From the NCBI GenBank assembly GCA_028706745.1, contig JAQTVM010000003.1, forward strand, positions 1-64,000: a DNA stretch of 64,000 nucleotides, in the 5' to 3' direction. Both the position numbers and the translations under genes were made by a program. The notes under the pieces were generated by a model that had not been told where the DNA came from, did not search any database, and saw only the letters and a list, made by a program, of their open reading frames with translations. Of this stretch, positions 53,374-62,240 are shown piece by piece; position 1 is the first letter of the stretch, and every line of letters starts with the position of its first letter. This DNA is from Candidatus Nanoarchaeia archaeon. Lineage in GTDB: Archaea > Nanobdellota > Nanobdellia > SCGC-AAA011-G17 > GW2011-AR17.

Positions 53374-55131
53374 ATGGGAAAGTTCAAGATGCCAATCAGG
53401 GTATGGATATTGATTGCATTCCTTATATTCTCGCTGCTTGCAATAAAGCCGACGCCTTATGCTTCAGGAGTGCAGATAAAAAACGTGGAGCCGGGAAGCG
53501 ATGCTGCGCTTGCAGGGCTTGCACCCGGGCAGATTGTAAAGTCAGTGAATGAGCAGACGATAACAACTGTTTTTGAATTCAAGACAGCAATGGAAAAGCT
53601 CCAGAATGAGCCTGCCCTGTTTTCAGCCGAAGTCATGCGCAGGGATGATTTTACGCTTGTGGAATATGAAGTTACAGACAGCTTCGGGTTTTCAACTGAT
53701 GAAAACAATACAGTAATATCCTCAGAGCCTTTTTCAAAACTGCAGAAAGATGACATAATACTTTCTGTAAACAAGATGCCTGTTGAAAACAAGACAGAGC
53801 TTGATGAGGCGCTTGACAAGATACTCCCGCTTAAAATAATAAAAATAAAAACAGACAAGGCTGATGCGGCGTTCCTTGCAAGAGGAGCTCCGAAAATAAC
53901 AGTGGGCGAGGCTTCAAAAAATAACCTTAAGAAAGGGCTTGACCTTGAAGGCGGAACAAGAGTGCTTCTTAAGCCGATATCCCCGGACGGCGTTGTGTCA
54001 GACAATGATATCTCTGACCTGATAAGCGTCCTTGGCAACAGGCTTAATGTTTACGGGCTAAGTGACATGAGAATAAGAAGCGCGGCTGACTGGCAGGGCG
54101 AAACTTTCATTCTTATAGAAATAGCAGGCGTTTCAAAGGAAGAAGTAAGCGAGCTTATTGCGAAGCAGGGAAAGTTTGAGGCAAAGATTGGAAATGAAAC
54201 AGTATTTGCAGGCGGCAAGAAAGACATTACTTATGTGTGCAGGAATGACGGCAGCTGCTCAGGGGTAAGGAGCTGCTATACAGTGTCTGACGGAGAATAC
54301 TGCAAGTTTGAATTTGTAATACACTTAAGCCCTGAAGCTGCAAAAAAGCACGCTGAAATAACAGATAAGCTTGAGATTGTGCAGTCAGAAGACGCAAAGG
54401 AGATTCTCAGCGAGCACATTGACTTTTACCTTGATGACAAGATGGTTGACAGCCTGCAGATTGGCGCTGACCTGAAGGGAAGCGAAACAACTGCAATTGC
54501 AATATCAGGACCCGGCGTAGGGGCAAACAGGAATGCGGCTATTGATGCTGCTGTTGCAAACATGAACAAGCTTCAGACAGTGCTTATCACGGGCTCATTG
54601 CCTTTTGACCTGGAGATAGCGAAGCTTGACACAATCTCACCTGTTCTCGGGCAGGACTTTGCAAGCAATTCAATAAAAGTGATATTAATAGCCTTGCTGG
54701 GCGTTGCTGTTGTCTTGTTTGTCAGGTACCGCTCGTGGAAAATTCTCCTTCCAATGATGCTTACAAGCCTAAGCGAAGTTGTGATACTGCTTGGCTTTGC
54801 AGCAGTTATGCAATGGAATCTTGACATGGCTGCAATTGCAGGTATTCTGGCTGCAGTCGGAACAGGCATTGATGACCAGATAATCATTGTTGATGAAATA
54901 ATGAAAGGCAAGAAAGACATGTACTCAAACTGGAAAGTCAGGATGAAGAGGGCTTTCTTTATCATATTTGCCGCTTACGCAACAGTTGTTGCTTCAATGA
55001 TTCCATTATGGAATGCGGGCGCAGGGCTGTTAAGGGGATTTGCAGTAACCACAATTGTCGGAGTTACAATCGGAGTATTCTTAACAAGGCCTGCTTTTGC
55101 AGCCATTGCGGAAAAGATGTTCAAGAAATAA
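53374..55131 (+). CDS. secD: Protein export membrane protein SecD with PDZ-like N-terminal region
   Basis: KKGLDLEGGTRVLL; AAVGTGIDDQIIIVDE; NVEPGSDAALAGLAPGQIVKSVNEQTI. Confidence 0.92.
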   Translation: MGKFKMPIRVWILIAFLIFSLLAIKPTPYASGVQIKNVEPGSDAALAGLAPGQIVKSVNEQTITTVFEFKTAMEKLQNEPALFSAEVMRRDDFTLVEYEVTDSFGFSTDENNTVISSEPFSKLQKDDIILSVNKMPVENKTELDEALDKILPLKIIKIKTDKADAAFLARGAPKITVGEASKNNLKKGLDLEGGTRVLLKPISPDGVVSDNDISDLISVLGNRLNVYGLSDMRIRSAADWQGETFILIEIAGVSKEEVSELIAKQGKFEAKIGNETVFAGGKKDITYVCRNDGSCSGVRSCYTVSDGEYCKFEFVIHLSPEAAKKHAEITDKLEIVQSEDAKEILSEHIDFYLDDKMVDSLQIGADLKGSETTAIAISGPGVGANRNAAIDAAVANMNKLQTVLITGSLPFDLEIAKLDTISPVLGQDFASNSIKVILIALLGVAVVLFVRYRSWKILLPMMLTSLSEVVILLGFAAVMQWNLDMAAIAGILAAVGTGIDDQIIIVDEIMKGKKDMYSNWKVRMKRAFFIIFAAYATVVASMIPLWNAGAGLLRGFAVTTIVGVTIGVFLTRPAFAAIAEKMFKK

Positions 55132-55150
55132 ATAAAAAGAATAAATAAGC

Positions 55151-56401
55151 TTATGTTCCTTCTGCATACGAGCCAAGATATTTTTTCTGCTCTTCTGTCA
55201 GGATGTCAATATTTGCGTCCATTGACTCTAGTTTAAGCTTTGCAATCCTCTGGTCCTGCTCAGCAGGTATTTCATATACCTCGGGCTTCATGTTTTTGTG
55301 GAATTTAACAATCTGAAGCAATGCAAGAACCTGGTTTGAAAAGCTAAGGTCCATTACCTCGCTCGGATGCCCTTCAGCAGCTGACAAATTAACCAGCCTT
55401 CCTTCTGCAAGCAGATAAACATTCCTTCCGTTGGGTAGAGTGTATTTCACGCAATTGTCCCTGATTTCCTGCCTGGATTTTGCATATTTTTCAAGAGCTT
55501 TAACATCAACCTCAACATTGAAGTGCCCTGTGTTTGAAAGAATAGATCCTTCTTTAAGATGCTCAAAATGCTTTTTCACAATAACATCCCTGCATCCTGT
55601 TGCAGTCACGAATATGTCCCCCAGTTTAACTGCATCATCCATCTTCATCACGTCAAATCCTTCCATTTTTGCCCTTAAACCCTGTATAGGGTCAACTTCT
55701 GTGACAATAACGTGCGCGCCCATTCCCTTTGCCCGCATTGCAACGCCCTTTCCGCAGTGCCCGTAGCCTGCTATAACAAAATTCTTTCCTGCAATCAAGA
55801 CAGAAGTGCTTCTTAAAATTCCGTCGATGGTTCCCTGTCCTGTCCCATAGATATTGTCAAAGTCCCATTTTGTTTCTGCATTGTTCACTGCAATTATCGG
55901 ATATTTTAATTTCCCGTCTTTTGCCATTGCCTTTAGCCTGTGAACGCCTGTGGTTGTTTCTTCTGTTCCTCCGATAACATCACTCAGCATATCAGGAAAA
56001 TCCGTGTGAAGCCTGAAAACAACATCTCCGCCGTCATCCATTGTGAGGTTTGGCTTTGTTGCGATAATCTGGTCAATGCACCAGTAGTATTCCTCGTGAT
56101 TGTTTCTCCATGCATAGATTTCAACGCCGTCATCAGCCAATGCAGCGGCAACATCGTCCTGAGTGCTTAAGGGATTGCATCCTGCCCATGCTGCAACTGC
56201 GCCCAATGCCTTTAATGTCCTTATCAAGACAGCTGTTTCTTTTGTAACGTGGATTGCGCCCGCTATCCTTAATCCTTTTAACGGCTGTTCCTTTTCATAC
56301 TGCGCTTTCAAAGCCATAAGCACAGGCATGTGGTTTTCTGCCCATTCAATCTTCTTTTTGCCCGCGTCTTTTAATGAGATATCTTTTACTTTGTATGCCA
56401 T
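55151..56401 (-). CDS. ahcY: Adenosylhomocysteinase
   Basis: GAIHVTKETAVLIRTLKALGAVAAWAGCNPLSTQDDVAAAL; VIAGYGHCGKGVAMRAKGMGAHVIVTEVDP; ILSNTGHFNVEVD. Confidence 0.96.
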   Translation of the reverse strand: MAYKVKDISLKDAGKKKIEWAENHMPVLMALKAQYEKEQPLKGLRIAGAIHVTKETAVLIRTLKALGAVAAWAGCNPLSTQDDVAAALADDGVEIYAWRNNHEEYYWCIDQIIATKPNLTMDDGGDVVFRLHTDFPDMLSDVIGGTEETTTGVHRLKAMAKDGKLKYPIIAVNNAETKWDFDNIYGTGQGTIDGILRSTSVLIAGKNFVIAGYGHCGKGVAMRAKGMGAHVIVTEVDPIQGLRAKMEGFDVMKMDDAVKLGDIFVTATGCRDVIVKKHFEHLKEGSILSNTGHFNVEVDVKALEKYAKSRQEIRDNCVKYTLPNGRNVYLLAEGRLVNLSAAEGHPSEVMDLSFSNQVLALLQIVKFHKNMKPEVYEIPAEQDQRIAKLKLESMDANIDILTEEQKKYLGSYAEGT

Positions 56402-56451
56402 GCCTTTTAGTGTTAAAAACGCAGTTTAAATAGCTTATTAACGAGGGCTTA

Positions 56452-56507
56452 GGCTGTAACCTGTAGTTCGCAGCAACTGCTAAAAATTACCTGCTATCTG
56501 CTATATT
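56452..56507. repeat. Period-7 repeat with orientation switch (locus 8)
   Basis: GGCTGTA ACCTGTA GTTCGCA GCAACTG CTAAAAA TTACCTG CTATCTG CTATATT. Confidence 0.55.
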
Positions 56508-56535
56508 TATATACTTTCCAGCCATTATAAAATCT

Positions 56536-57318
56536 ATGGCGGAGCACAAGCTTAAGGCATTGCATATTGCAAGGGAGTTTCCTATTGCTAAAGTCAAGGA
56601 TGTCCTGAAATACAAGCTTATTTCTGAAAAAAGGGAATCTCTTGTATTTGAAGTGTCTCCCAAAAGCTACTTATTTGTTTATTCTTTCGGGGCGCTTGTG
56701 TTTTATGATGTTGAAGATGTGATGGTAAGCGCCACAATAAAAAATCTCAGGGGGCTTCATGTTGAAATATTGGCTGAAAAGCTGTCTGATGAGTATGCAG
56801 TTGTTGAGCATATGAAGAATTCTGTTGAGTTCAATGAAATAAAGCTGAAAACAGCTGATGTTGAAAAGCTGAAGATAGTGTCGCTTGTGCTTGCGCAGTC
56901 AGTAGCGCTTGAATATTATGAAAACAAGGTTGATTTGATTGTATCGGGGTTTTCTTCGCTTAACAAGCAGCTAAGCGAGAAAGGCAGGCTGAAAGTGGGC
57001 AATACCGAGCTTATGAAGCTTGTTGGCGCTAACAACATGATTATTGAGTCAATTGTGTCAAAGCTTTCGCTTCTTGACGAGCCGGCTGTCGTATGGGACA
57101 ATGAGGAGGCTGAATGGATATTTTACAGGCTGCAATATATGTTTGACATGGAAGACAGGTTCAAGCATCTGCAGTACAAGCTGGACTTCATAAAGAGCAA
57201 TTCAGAATTGATACTTGAGGCTATAAGAAGCAGGACGAGCCATATTCTTGAGTGGGTTGTGATTATACTGATTGCAATAGAAATAGTGATATTTGTCTAT
57301 GAAGTTGCTTTCATGTGA
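56536..57318 (+). CDS. RMD1/DUF155-family protein
   Basis: LKIVSLVLAQSVALEYYENKVD; C-terminal TM. Confidence 0.8.
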   Translation: MAEHKLKALHIAREFPIAKVKDVLKYKLISEKRESLVFEVSPKSYLFVYSFGALVFYDVEDVMVSATIKNLRGLHVEILAEKLSDEYAVVEHMKNSVEFNEIKLKTADVEKLKIVSLVLAQSVALEYYENKVDLIVSGFSSLNKQLSEKGRLKVGNTELMKLVGANNMIIESIVSKLSLLDEPAVVWDNEEAEWIFYRLQYMFDMEDRFKHLQYKLDFIKSNSELILEAIRSRTSHILEWVVIILIAIEIVIFVYEVAFM

Positions 57319-58458
57319 TTATTTCTTCTTCATTAAGTCCATAATCCTGTAATAGAATCCCATTGCCGCTGAAAACAGAAAGCTTCTTTTTAGTTGAATC
57401 GCATCATAAGGGCACATTTCTTGGCAGCAGTAGCAGGTTATGCATTTCTTTTTATCACATTCAGGATATCCCTCCATTTTCATTGCCTGCACAGGGCAGA
57501 CATTGACACAGGTTTTGCAATTCCTGCACTTTTTTTTGTCAATTACAGGATATGCCTTTCCTTTTTTCAAAAAATAGCCTGAAAGCCAGGATGGCATTGC
57601 AGACGCGGCAGTTGACGGCTTTCTGAATTTGAAAGAAGGAAGCTCGCCGTGCTTTATTTCCTCTTTGTTTATGAGCCCTCTTTTTACTGCAAACCTATTT
57701 GTTAATACTTCGCCTTCAAAACCAACTATCTTTTCAGCAACTATATCTAAAGCAATTGCATTGTCTGAAGCAAGAATCAGATTGGGGCTTACCACATTGC
57801 CGTTTGAAGGTCCGTTGCCGTCCATTCCCTCAATGCCGTCCATTATGCTCAACTGCGGCTTTACATTCTGCCAGATGTCAAGCAGGAGGTTTGCAAACTT
57901 CTCCTTTGTGTTTGCCTCTGCGTGATATTCCTGCTTCCTGCCTCCCGGAATGCAGCCGAACAGGTTTTTCACGGCGCCTGTGAAAAGCATCAAGGCATGC
58001 GTTTTCATTTTTGGCAGGTTAATAATCAAATCAACATCAAAGAATATCTTTGGCAGGTACATTGTTTTTGCAAAAACAGCCTTTTCATTCTCGACCTTTA
58101 TTATCTTCTCGTGCCCGAAGCTCACAAGCTTCGCGTTGTGCTTTTTTGCGGCTTCAGCTATCCCGCATTCCTCAAATGCCTCAAGCACCCCGCCTTCTTT
58201 TACAACGCCACTGCTTTCTCCAATAAGTATTTCACACTTATGTTTTTCAAGAATTGTGCAGACAGCATCAATAATTGCAGGGTTAGTGGTTATTGCTTTT
58301 TCAGGTTTTGCGCCCATAAGCACATTCGGCTTAAGAAGCACCTTTGAACCCATTTTTATTTTAAATCCGATATCTTCGATTGCTTTTTCTACTGCTTTTC
58401 GCACTTCTTTTTCATCATAGGTTTTGCATTCAACAGCAGATACTTTATGCATAAACAA
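57319..58458 (-). CDS. DUF362 protein with two 4Fe-4S clusters
   Basis: LLKPNVLMGAKPEKAITTNPAIIDAV; CRNCKTCVNVCP and CITCYCCQEMCP. Confidence 0.93.
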   Translation of the reverse strand: MFMHKVSAVECKTYDEKEVRKAVEKAIEDIGFKIKMGSKVLLKPNVLMGAKPEKAITTNPAIIDAVCTILEKHKCEILIGESSGVVKEGGVLEAFEECGIAEAAKKHNAKLVSFGHEKIIKVENEKAVFAKTMYLPKIFFDVDLIINLPKMKTHALMLFTGAVKNLFGCIPGGRKQEYHAEANTKEKFANLLLDIWQNVKPQLSIMDGIEGMDGNGPSNGNVVSPNLILASDNAIALDIVAEKIVGFEGEVLTNRFAVKRGLINKEEIKHGELPSFKFRKPSTAASAMPSWLSGYFLKKGKAYPVIDKKKCRNCKTCVNVCPVQAMKMEGYPECDKKKCITCYCCQEMCPYDAIQLKRSFLFSAAMGFYYRIMDLMKKK

Positions 58459-58495
58459 GAAGCCGTTATGCCTGCTTAAATATCTTATGCTTTAT

Positions 58496-58587
58496 ATGGA
58501 TAACTGCGTAAGTTATAGCCCTATTTTGAACGCAGTTATCCATCAGAGAACTGCACCGATTTTGTGCTATATCTTGTGCAGTTCTCT
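58496..58587. repeat. Two adjacent, mutually inverted homologous hairpins downstream of the TctA-like gene
   Basis: ATGGATAACTGCGT...ACGCAGTTATCCAT (58496-58509/58530-58543); AGAGAACTGCAC...GTGCAGTTCTCT (58545-58556/58576-58587). Confidence 0.9.
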
Positions 58588-59776
58588 ATATCATAAAATA
58601 AATTAACACAGGCACTAAAAGGCAGCCCATCATATTGCTTTTTCTTATGCCTGAGATGTTCGCGGCAATTCCCAATGATGTTGATGCAAACAGGACAAGC
58701 AGTCCAAAAATGCCGCTTAATGCAAGCACTCCGCAGATGATTATTGCAATAACCCCCATGCAAAGAATGCTGTAATTCACTTTTGCAACAATCCCTGCAA
58801 ATGCCCTTGAAATAGGGGAAGCAATAAGCATGCTTATTCCTCCGACAAGAAGCGATATGCTCATCAGCAGGAAAAGCTCTATTCCGCCAAAGGATTCCAT
58901 TATTTGGGAAACAGCCACAACAGCGCCGTTCCTTGCCTTGCCTATTGCATACAGCGTGACAAGGCTTACGACAAAGTTTGCAGCGCCGATTCCTCCCATC
59001 AAAAAAAGAAAGCTCTTGCTGTCTGTTTTTGTGAACTGGGATGTAAGGATAGCTCCCTGCGATGGACCAAGCCCCGGCATGAATGCGCAAAGCCAGCCTG
59101 TCAATGATGCTGTTATTGTATGCATTATTGAATCCTTTTTCAGCTCTACAGAAGGAGGGCTTTGCTTGGGAATCTTTGTGCTTGTTTCAAGGCTGAGCAG
59201 GAGCATGCTTGTCCCGAACAATCCTGAAAGAAGGGGCATCAGCGGTTCTTTCAGCACGTGCATTTCAAGGGTAAAGTATCCCAGAATGCCTGACGCAAGA
59301 AATATTATTACTGCCCATAATTTTTTTTCTTTTGCAAGAAGATATATTACAACTGCAAGTATCATCCATCCGATATAATCCTTTATCAGGGGATACACGA
59401 AAGTGAAGAGCCATATTGTAGGCATTATGGCTGCAACTGAGAACAGGAGCGCGAAAAAGCAGCCTGAAGCTGACAGCAGGATTGCTTCGCATCCTTTTCC
59501 TTCCAGCAGCAGCTTGTGCCCGGGCAATACTGACAATGCCGTGTCTGCCTCCGGCGCTCCAAGGAATATTGAAGGTATGCAGTCAAGAAATGACTGGCAG
59601 ACGCCCATGGAGATTATTGCCGCCGCAATTGCAATCGGCGAAAAATAAGAAAGCAGCAAAGGAGATATTGCCAGCATCATTGCAGATATTGTGTTTGAGT
59701 GTATGCCGGGCATTAAAGCTGCCATTAATCCAAGCAGTACGCCTGCAAATGTTGCAATGAATATTTCCCCGAGCAT
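58586..59776 (-). CDS. Archaeal TctA/DUF112-family permease
   Basis: LMAALMPGIHSNTISAMML; FLDCIPSIFLGAPEADTALSVLPGHKLLLEGKG; MPGLGPSQGAIL. Confidence 0.85.
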   Translation of the reverse strand: MLGEIFIATFAGVLLGLMAALMPGIHSNTISAMMLAISPLLLSYFSPIAIAAAIISMGVCQSFLDCIPSIFLGAPEADTALSVLPGHKLLLEGKGCEAILLSASGCFFALLFSVAAIMPTIWLFTFVYPLIKDYIGWMILAVVIYLLAKEKKLWAVIIFLASGILGYFTLEMHVLKEPLMPLLSGLFGTSMLLLSLETSTKIPKQSPPSVELKKDSIMHTITASLTGWLCAFMPGLGPSQGAILTSQFTKTDSKSFLFLMGGIGAANFVVSLVTLYAIGKARNGAVVAVSQIMESFGGIELFLLMSISLLVGGISMLIASPISRAFAGIVAKVNYSILCMGVIAIIICGVLALSGIFGLLVLFASTSLGIAANISGIRKSNMMGCLLVPVLIYFMI

Positions 59777-59827
59777 AAAGCGTAAATGTATTATCTGCTT
59801 TTAACAATTGCTTTCAAAAAACACGTG

Positions 59828-59856
59828 TTTTTCCGTCGATGTTGGAAATCATCCGG
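59828..59856 (+). repeat. 29-nt dispersed upstream motif (copy C)
   Basis: TTTTTCCGTCGATGTTGGAAATCATCCGG. Confidence 0.55.
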
Positions 59857-59953
59857 CTTTTTTTATTTTGTTTTTATACTCTTCCAGCTTCATTGAAAAT
59901 TTTGCGGAATTTTTCAGGAAAGCGTTAAAAAGGAGAAGGCAATAGTGTGCTGC

Positions 59954-60871
59954 ATGAGGAAAATTCATCTTGCAATCGCTGTAACTGCAGTAATTATGGC
60001 CTCCCTTATTGCGTATTTTGCATTATCCGGTTTTGCCGGAGAAGAACCATTCCGGGCTGACGCTTATTTCTGCCCTGCAGATGACTGCTTTGCGTTAATT
60101 GCAGGGTTAATATCAAATTCAACAAAGGCGGACTGCGCTTTTTACACTTTAAGCTCATTTCAAATTGAGAATGCGCTGATGAAGGCAGAATCAAGAATGG
60201 TTTCTGACGAGAAATGCCCTGACGGAGTTGAATGCAGGGCAAAGCCTTCATACAGGAGGGGCTTGATGCACGACAAGTTCTGCATTCTTGATGATTCAAT
60301 CGTGATTACAGGAAGCTTTAACCCGAATGAGAAAAGCAAAAGCTACAGGAATAATGTGGCAGTGCTGCGTTCTGAAAACATTGCAAAAGAATATTCAAAA
60401 GAGTTTGAGGAATTGTGGGGAGGGGATTTTGGCGGCGGCAGGAAAGGCAGTTCTGAATCCGTGTTTTTCTGCCCTGAAGATAATTGCCAAAATCATTTGC
60501 TTGAAGAGCTGGAAAAGGCGGAAGAAAGCATTTACTTTCTGGTTTACAGCTTTACAGACAATGAAATAGCTGATGAATTGCTGGGGAAAATGGGGAAAGG
60601 TGTTATCGTAAGGGGCTTTTTTGACAAGTCGCAGAACAGCAAGTGGAGCGTTTATCCCAAGCTTGAAGGCAAAGCAGATGTTAAAGTGTATGATAAGGGT
60701 GTATTGCACCACAAGGTTTTCATAATAGACAATGAGACAGTAATCACAGGAAGCTATAATCCGACGCAGAACGGCAATGAGAACAATGACGAGAACATGC
60801 TGGTAATAAGGGAGGGGCATATTGCCTTGTCTTTTGCTGATGAATTCACAAGATTGTATTCAGAAGCCTAA
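59954..60871 (+). CDS. Membrane-anchored phospholipase D-like protein with two HxKxxxxD motifs
   Basis: MHDKFCILDDSIVITGSFNPNE and LHHKVFIIDNETVITGSYNPTQ. Confidence 0.92.
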   Translation: MRKIHLAIAVTAVIMASLIAYFALSGFAGEEPFRADAYFCPADDCFALIAGLISNSTKADCAFYTLSSFQIENALMKAESRMVSDEKCPDGVECRAKPSYRRGLMHDKFCILDDSIVITGSFNPNEKSKSYRNNVAVLRSENIAKEYSKEFEELWGGDFGGGRKGSSESVFFCPEDNCQNHLLEELEKAEESIYFLVYSFTDNEIADELLGKMGKGVIVRGFFDKSQNSKWSVYPKLEGKADVKVYDKGVLHHKVFIIDNETVITGSYNPTQNGNENNDENMLVIREGHIALSFADEFTRLYSEA

Positions 60872-60913
60872 TCAACCATAAGATATATAAACGCCCCTTT
60901 TGTCCATTTTTCC

Positions 60914-61816
60914 ATGGGCAAGAAATCATTTTTCAGGCAGCCGAATGTCTCAGAGATATTCGATGGGAAGAAAAGAATTGATGCAGAAAGGAAAGGGGAT
61001 TTAGTTGCATTAATAAACTCCTGCATGCCGAGCTTTGCGATTTACATTGACTTTCCAATACTGCCAAAGCATTACAACCGCGCAAAACACTTTTTGAAAT
61101 ACGGCAATGAGGCAATGGCAAGCAATCTGGTTTATATGCCTCCAAGGCAGGCAATTGCAGAGGCGCTGCATTATGCCAATCCTCCGTTTGCAAGCTTTGC
61201 AGTAAGGTCAAAAGTCGACAACACAACTGTGACAAGAACATTGCTGGATACGGCTATGCAGGGAATGAAGCTTTATGCTTATTCTGTCAATAATGCGCCG
61301 ATAGATGTTAAAGGACCATACAGGAAGCCGGCAGACATTGCAGAAAAAGGGGCTGACTTTGTTGTTTCAGTGCCTTCTGAGGAAATGAAGGGGGACAGGC
61401 ATACTGTCAGGTTTTCAAATGTTCCATTGTATGACAATTACCAGAAGAAAAGAATGTGGACAGATATTGGCGCAATATGCGACTGCGACTTTTCAAGATG
61501 GTGGATAACAAGCAGGTATGCAAAAGAGAAGCTATTCTGCCAGCACGCTGTTGCGGCTTATTTTGCAATTGCTTTTAAGGCATTTAAGGAAGGTTATGCT
61601 ACTCCTTCGCAGTCTGTTCCATTCCCAATGTTCTCAGAGGAAGCTGCTGAGTTTTGGAACAAGATGAGAAAGCATGTTGTTGCAAACAAGGGAAAGCATA
61701 AAATGCCGTTAAACTCCGCAGAGCGCTCCTTGCTGCTAGGCGAATACATAAAAATCCACGGCGTAAAGGAAGCCCTGTATCACGGCGGAAAGAAGGCAGC
61801 AGACTTTAGTTGGTAG
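60914..61816 (+). CDS. Hypothetical protein with SWIM-type zinc-finger motif
   Basis: ICDCDFSRWWITSRYAKEKLFCQHAVAAYFA (CxC...CxH). Confidence 0.65.
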   Translation: MGKKSFFRQPNVSEIFDGKKRIDAERKGDLVALINSCMPSFAIYIDFPILPKHYNRAKHFLKYGNEAMASNLVYMPPRQAIAEALHYANPPFASFAVRSKVDNTTVTRTLLDTAMQGMKLYAYSVNNAPIDVKGPYRKPADIAEKGADFVVSVPSEEMKGDRHTVRFSNVPLYDNYQKKRMWTDIGAICDCDFSRWWITSRYAKEKLFCQHAVAAYFAIAFKAFKEGYATPSQSVPFPMFSEEAAEFWNKMRKHVVANKGKHKMPLNSAERSLLLGEYIKIHGVKEALYHGGKKAADFSW

Positions 61817-61857
61817 GCAGTAGCTTGTGGCAGGCAGCAAGTGGCATTGGGGGCAGC
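61806..61857 (+). repeat. Period-7 degenerate intergenic repeat (locus 9)
   Basis: TTAGTTG GTAGGCA GTAGCTT GTGGCAG GCAGCAA GTGGCAT. Confidence 0.75.
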
Positions 61858-61904
61858 ATTTGTTTTTAGCAATTCTTATAAATCATTAAGCTCATTATAT
61901 CTGC

Positions 61905-62231
61905 ATGGAAACGCTGAAGATAATCCTTATTGCGGCTTTTGCAGTATTTCTCTATTTGCTGCTGAAGACAAGATTATGGAGAAGGATTCCTGTTGTCTCA
62001 ACAGTGTTCTCTGTTGCATTGCTTATAGCGGGCATTGCCCTTGCATTGTTTTTCGGCTCAATACTGCTGTTTGCAATACTGGGAGTAGTAGGCATACTGA
62101 TAATACTATTTATTGTTTTTTGGATTTTCGGCAGGGCGAAGTTTTTCCGCATTTCAAAAGGCAGTTTCAGAATAAATGCAAAAGAACCTGTCAAGAAATC
62201 CCAAAAGCCGAAAGTAAAAGTAATAAAATAA
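61905..62231 (+). CDS. Small membrane protein, 108 aa
   Basis: Three hydrophobic segments, basic C-terminus. Confidence 0.55.
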   Translation: METLKIILIAAFAVFLYLLLKTRLWRRIPVVSTVFSVALLIAGIALALFFGSILLFAILGVVGILIILFIVFWIFGRAKFFRISKGSFRINAKEPVKKSQKPKVKVIK

Positions 62232-62240
62232 AAAAGAGGT

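Noticed and set aside
52568-54965. Minus-strand ORFs opposite secF/secD
   Set aside because: Antisense of clear SecF/SecD coding sequence.
58830-59378. 182-aa plus-strand ORF opposite the TctA-like gene
   Set aside because: Antisense shadow; the minus strand gives a coherent multi-TM permease.
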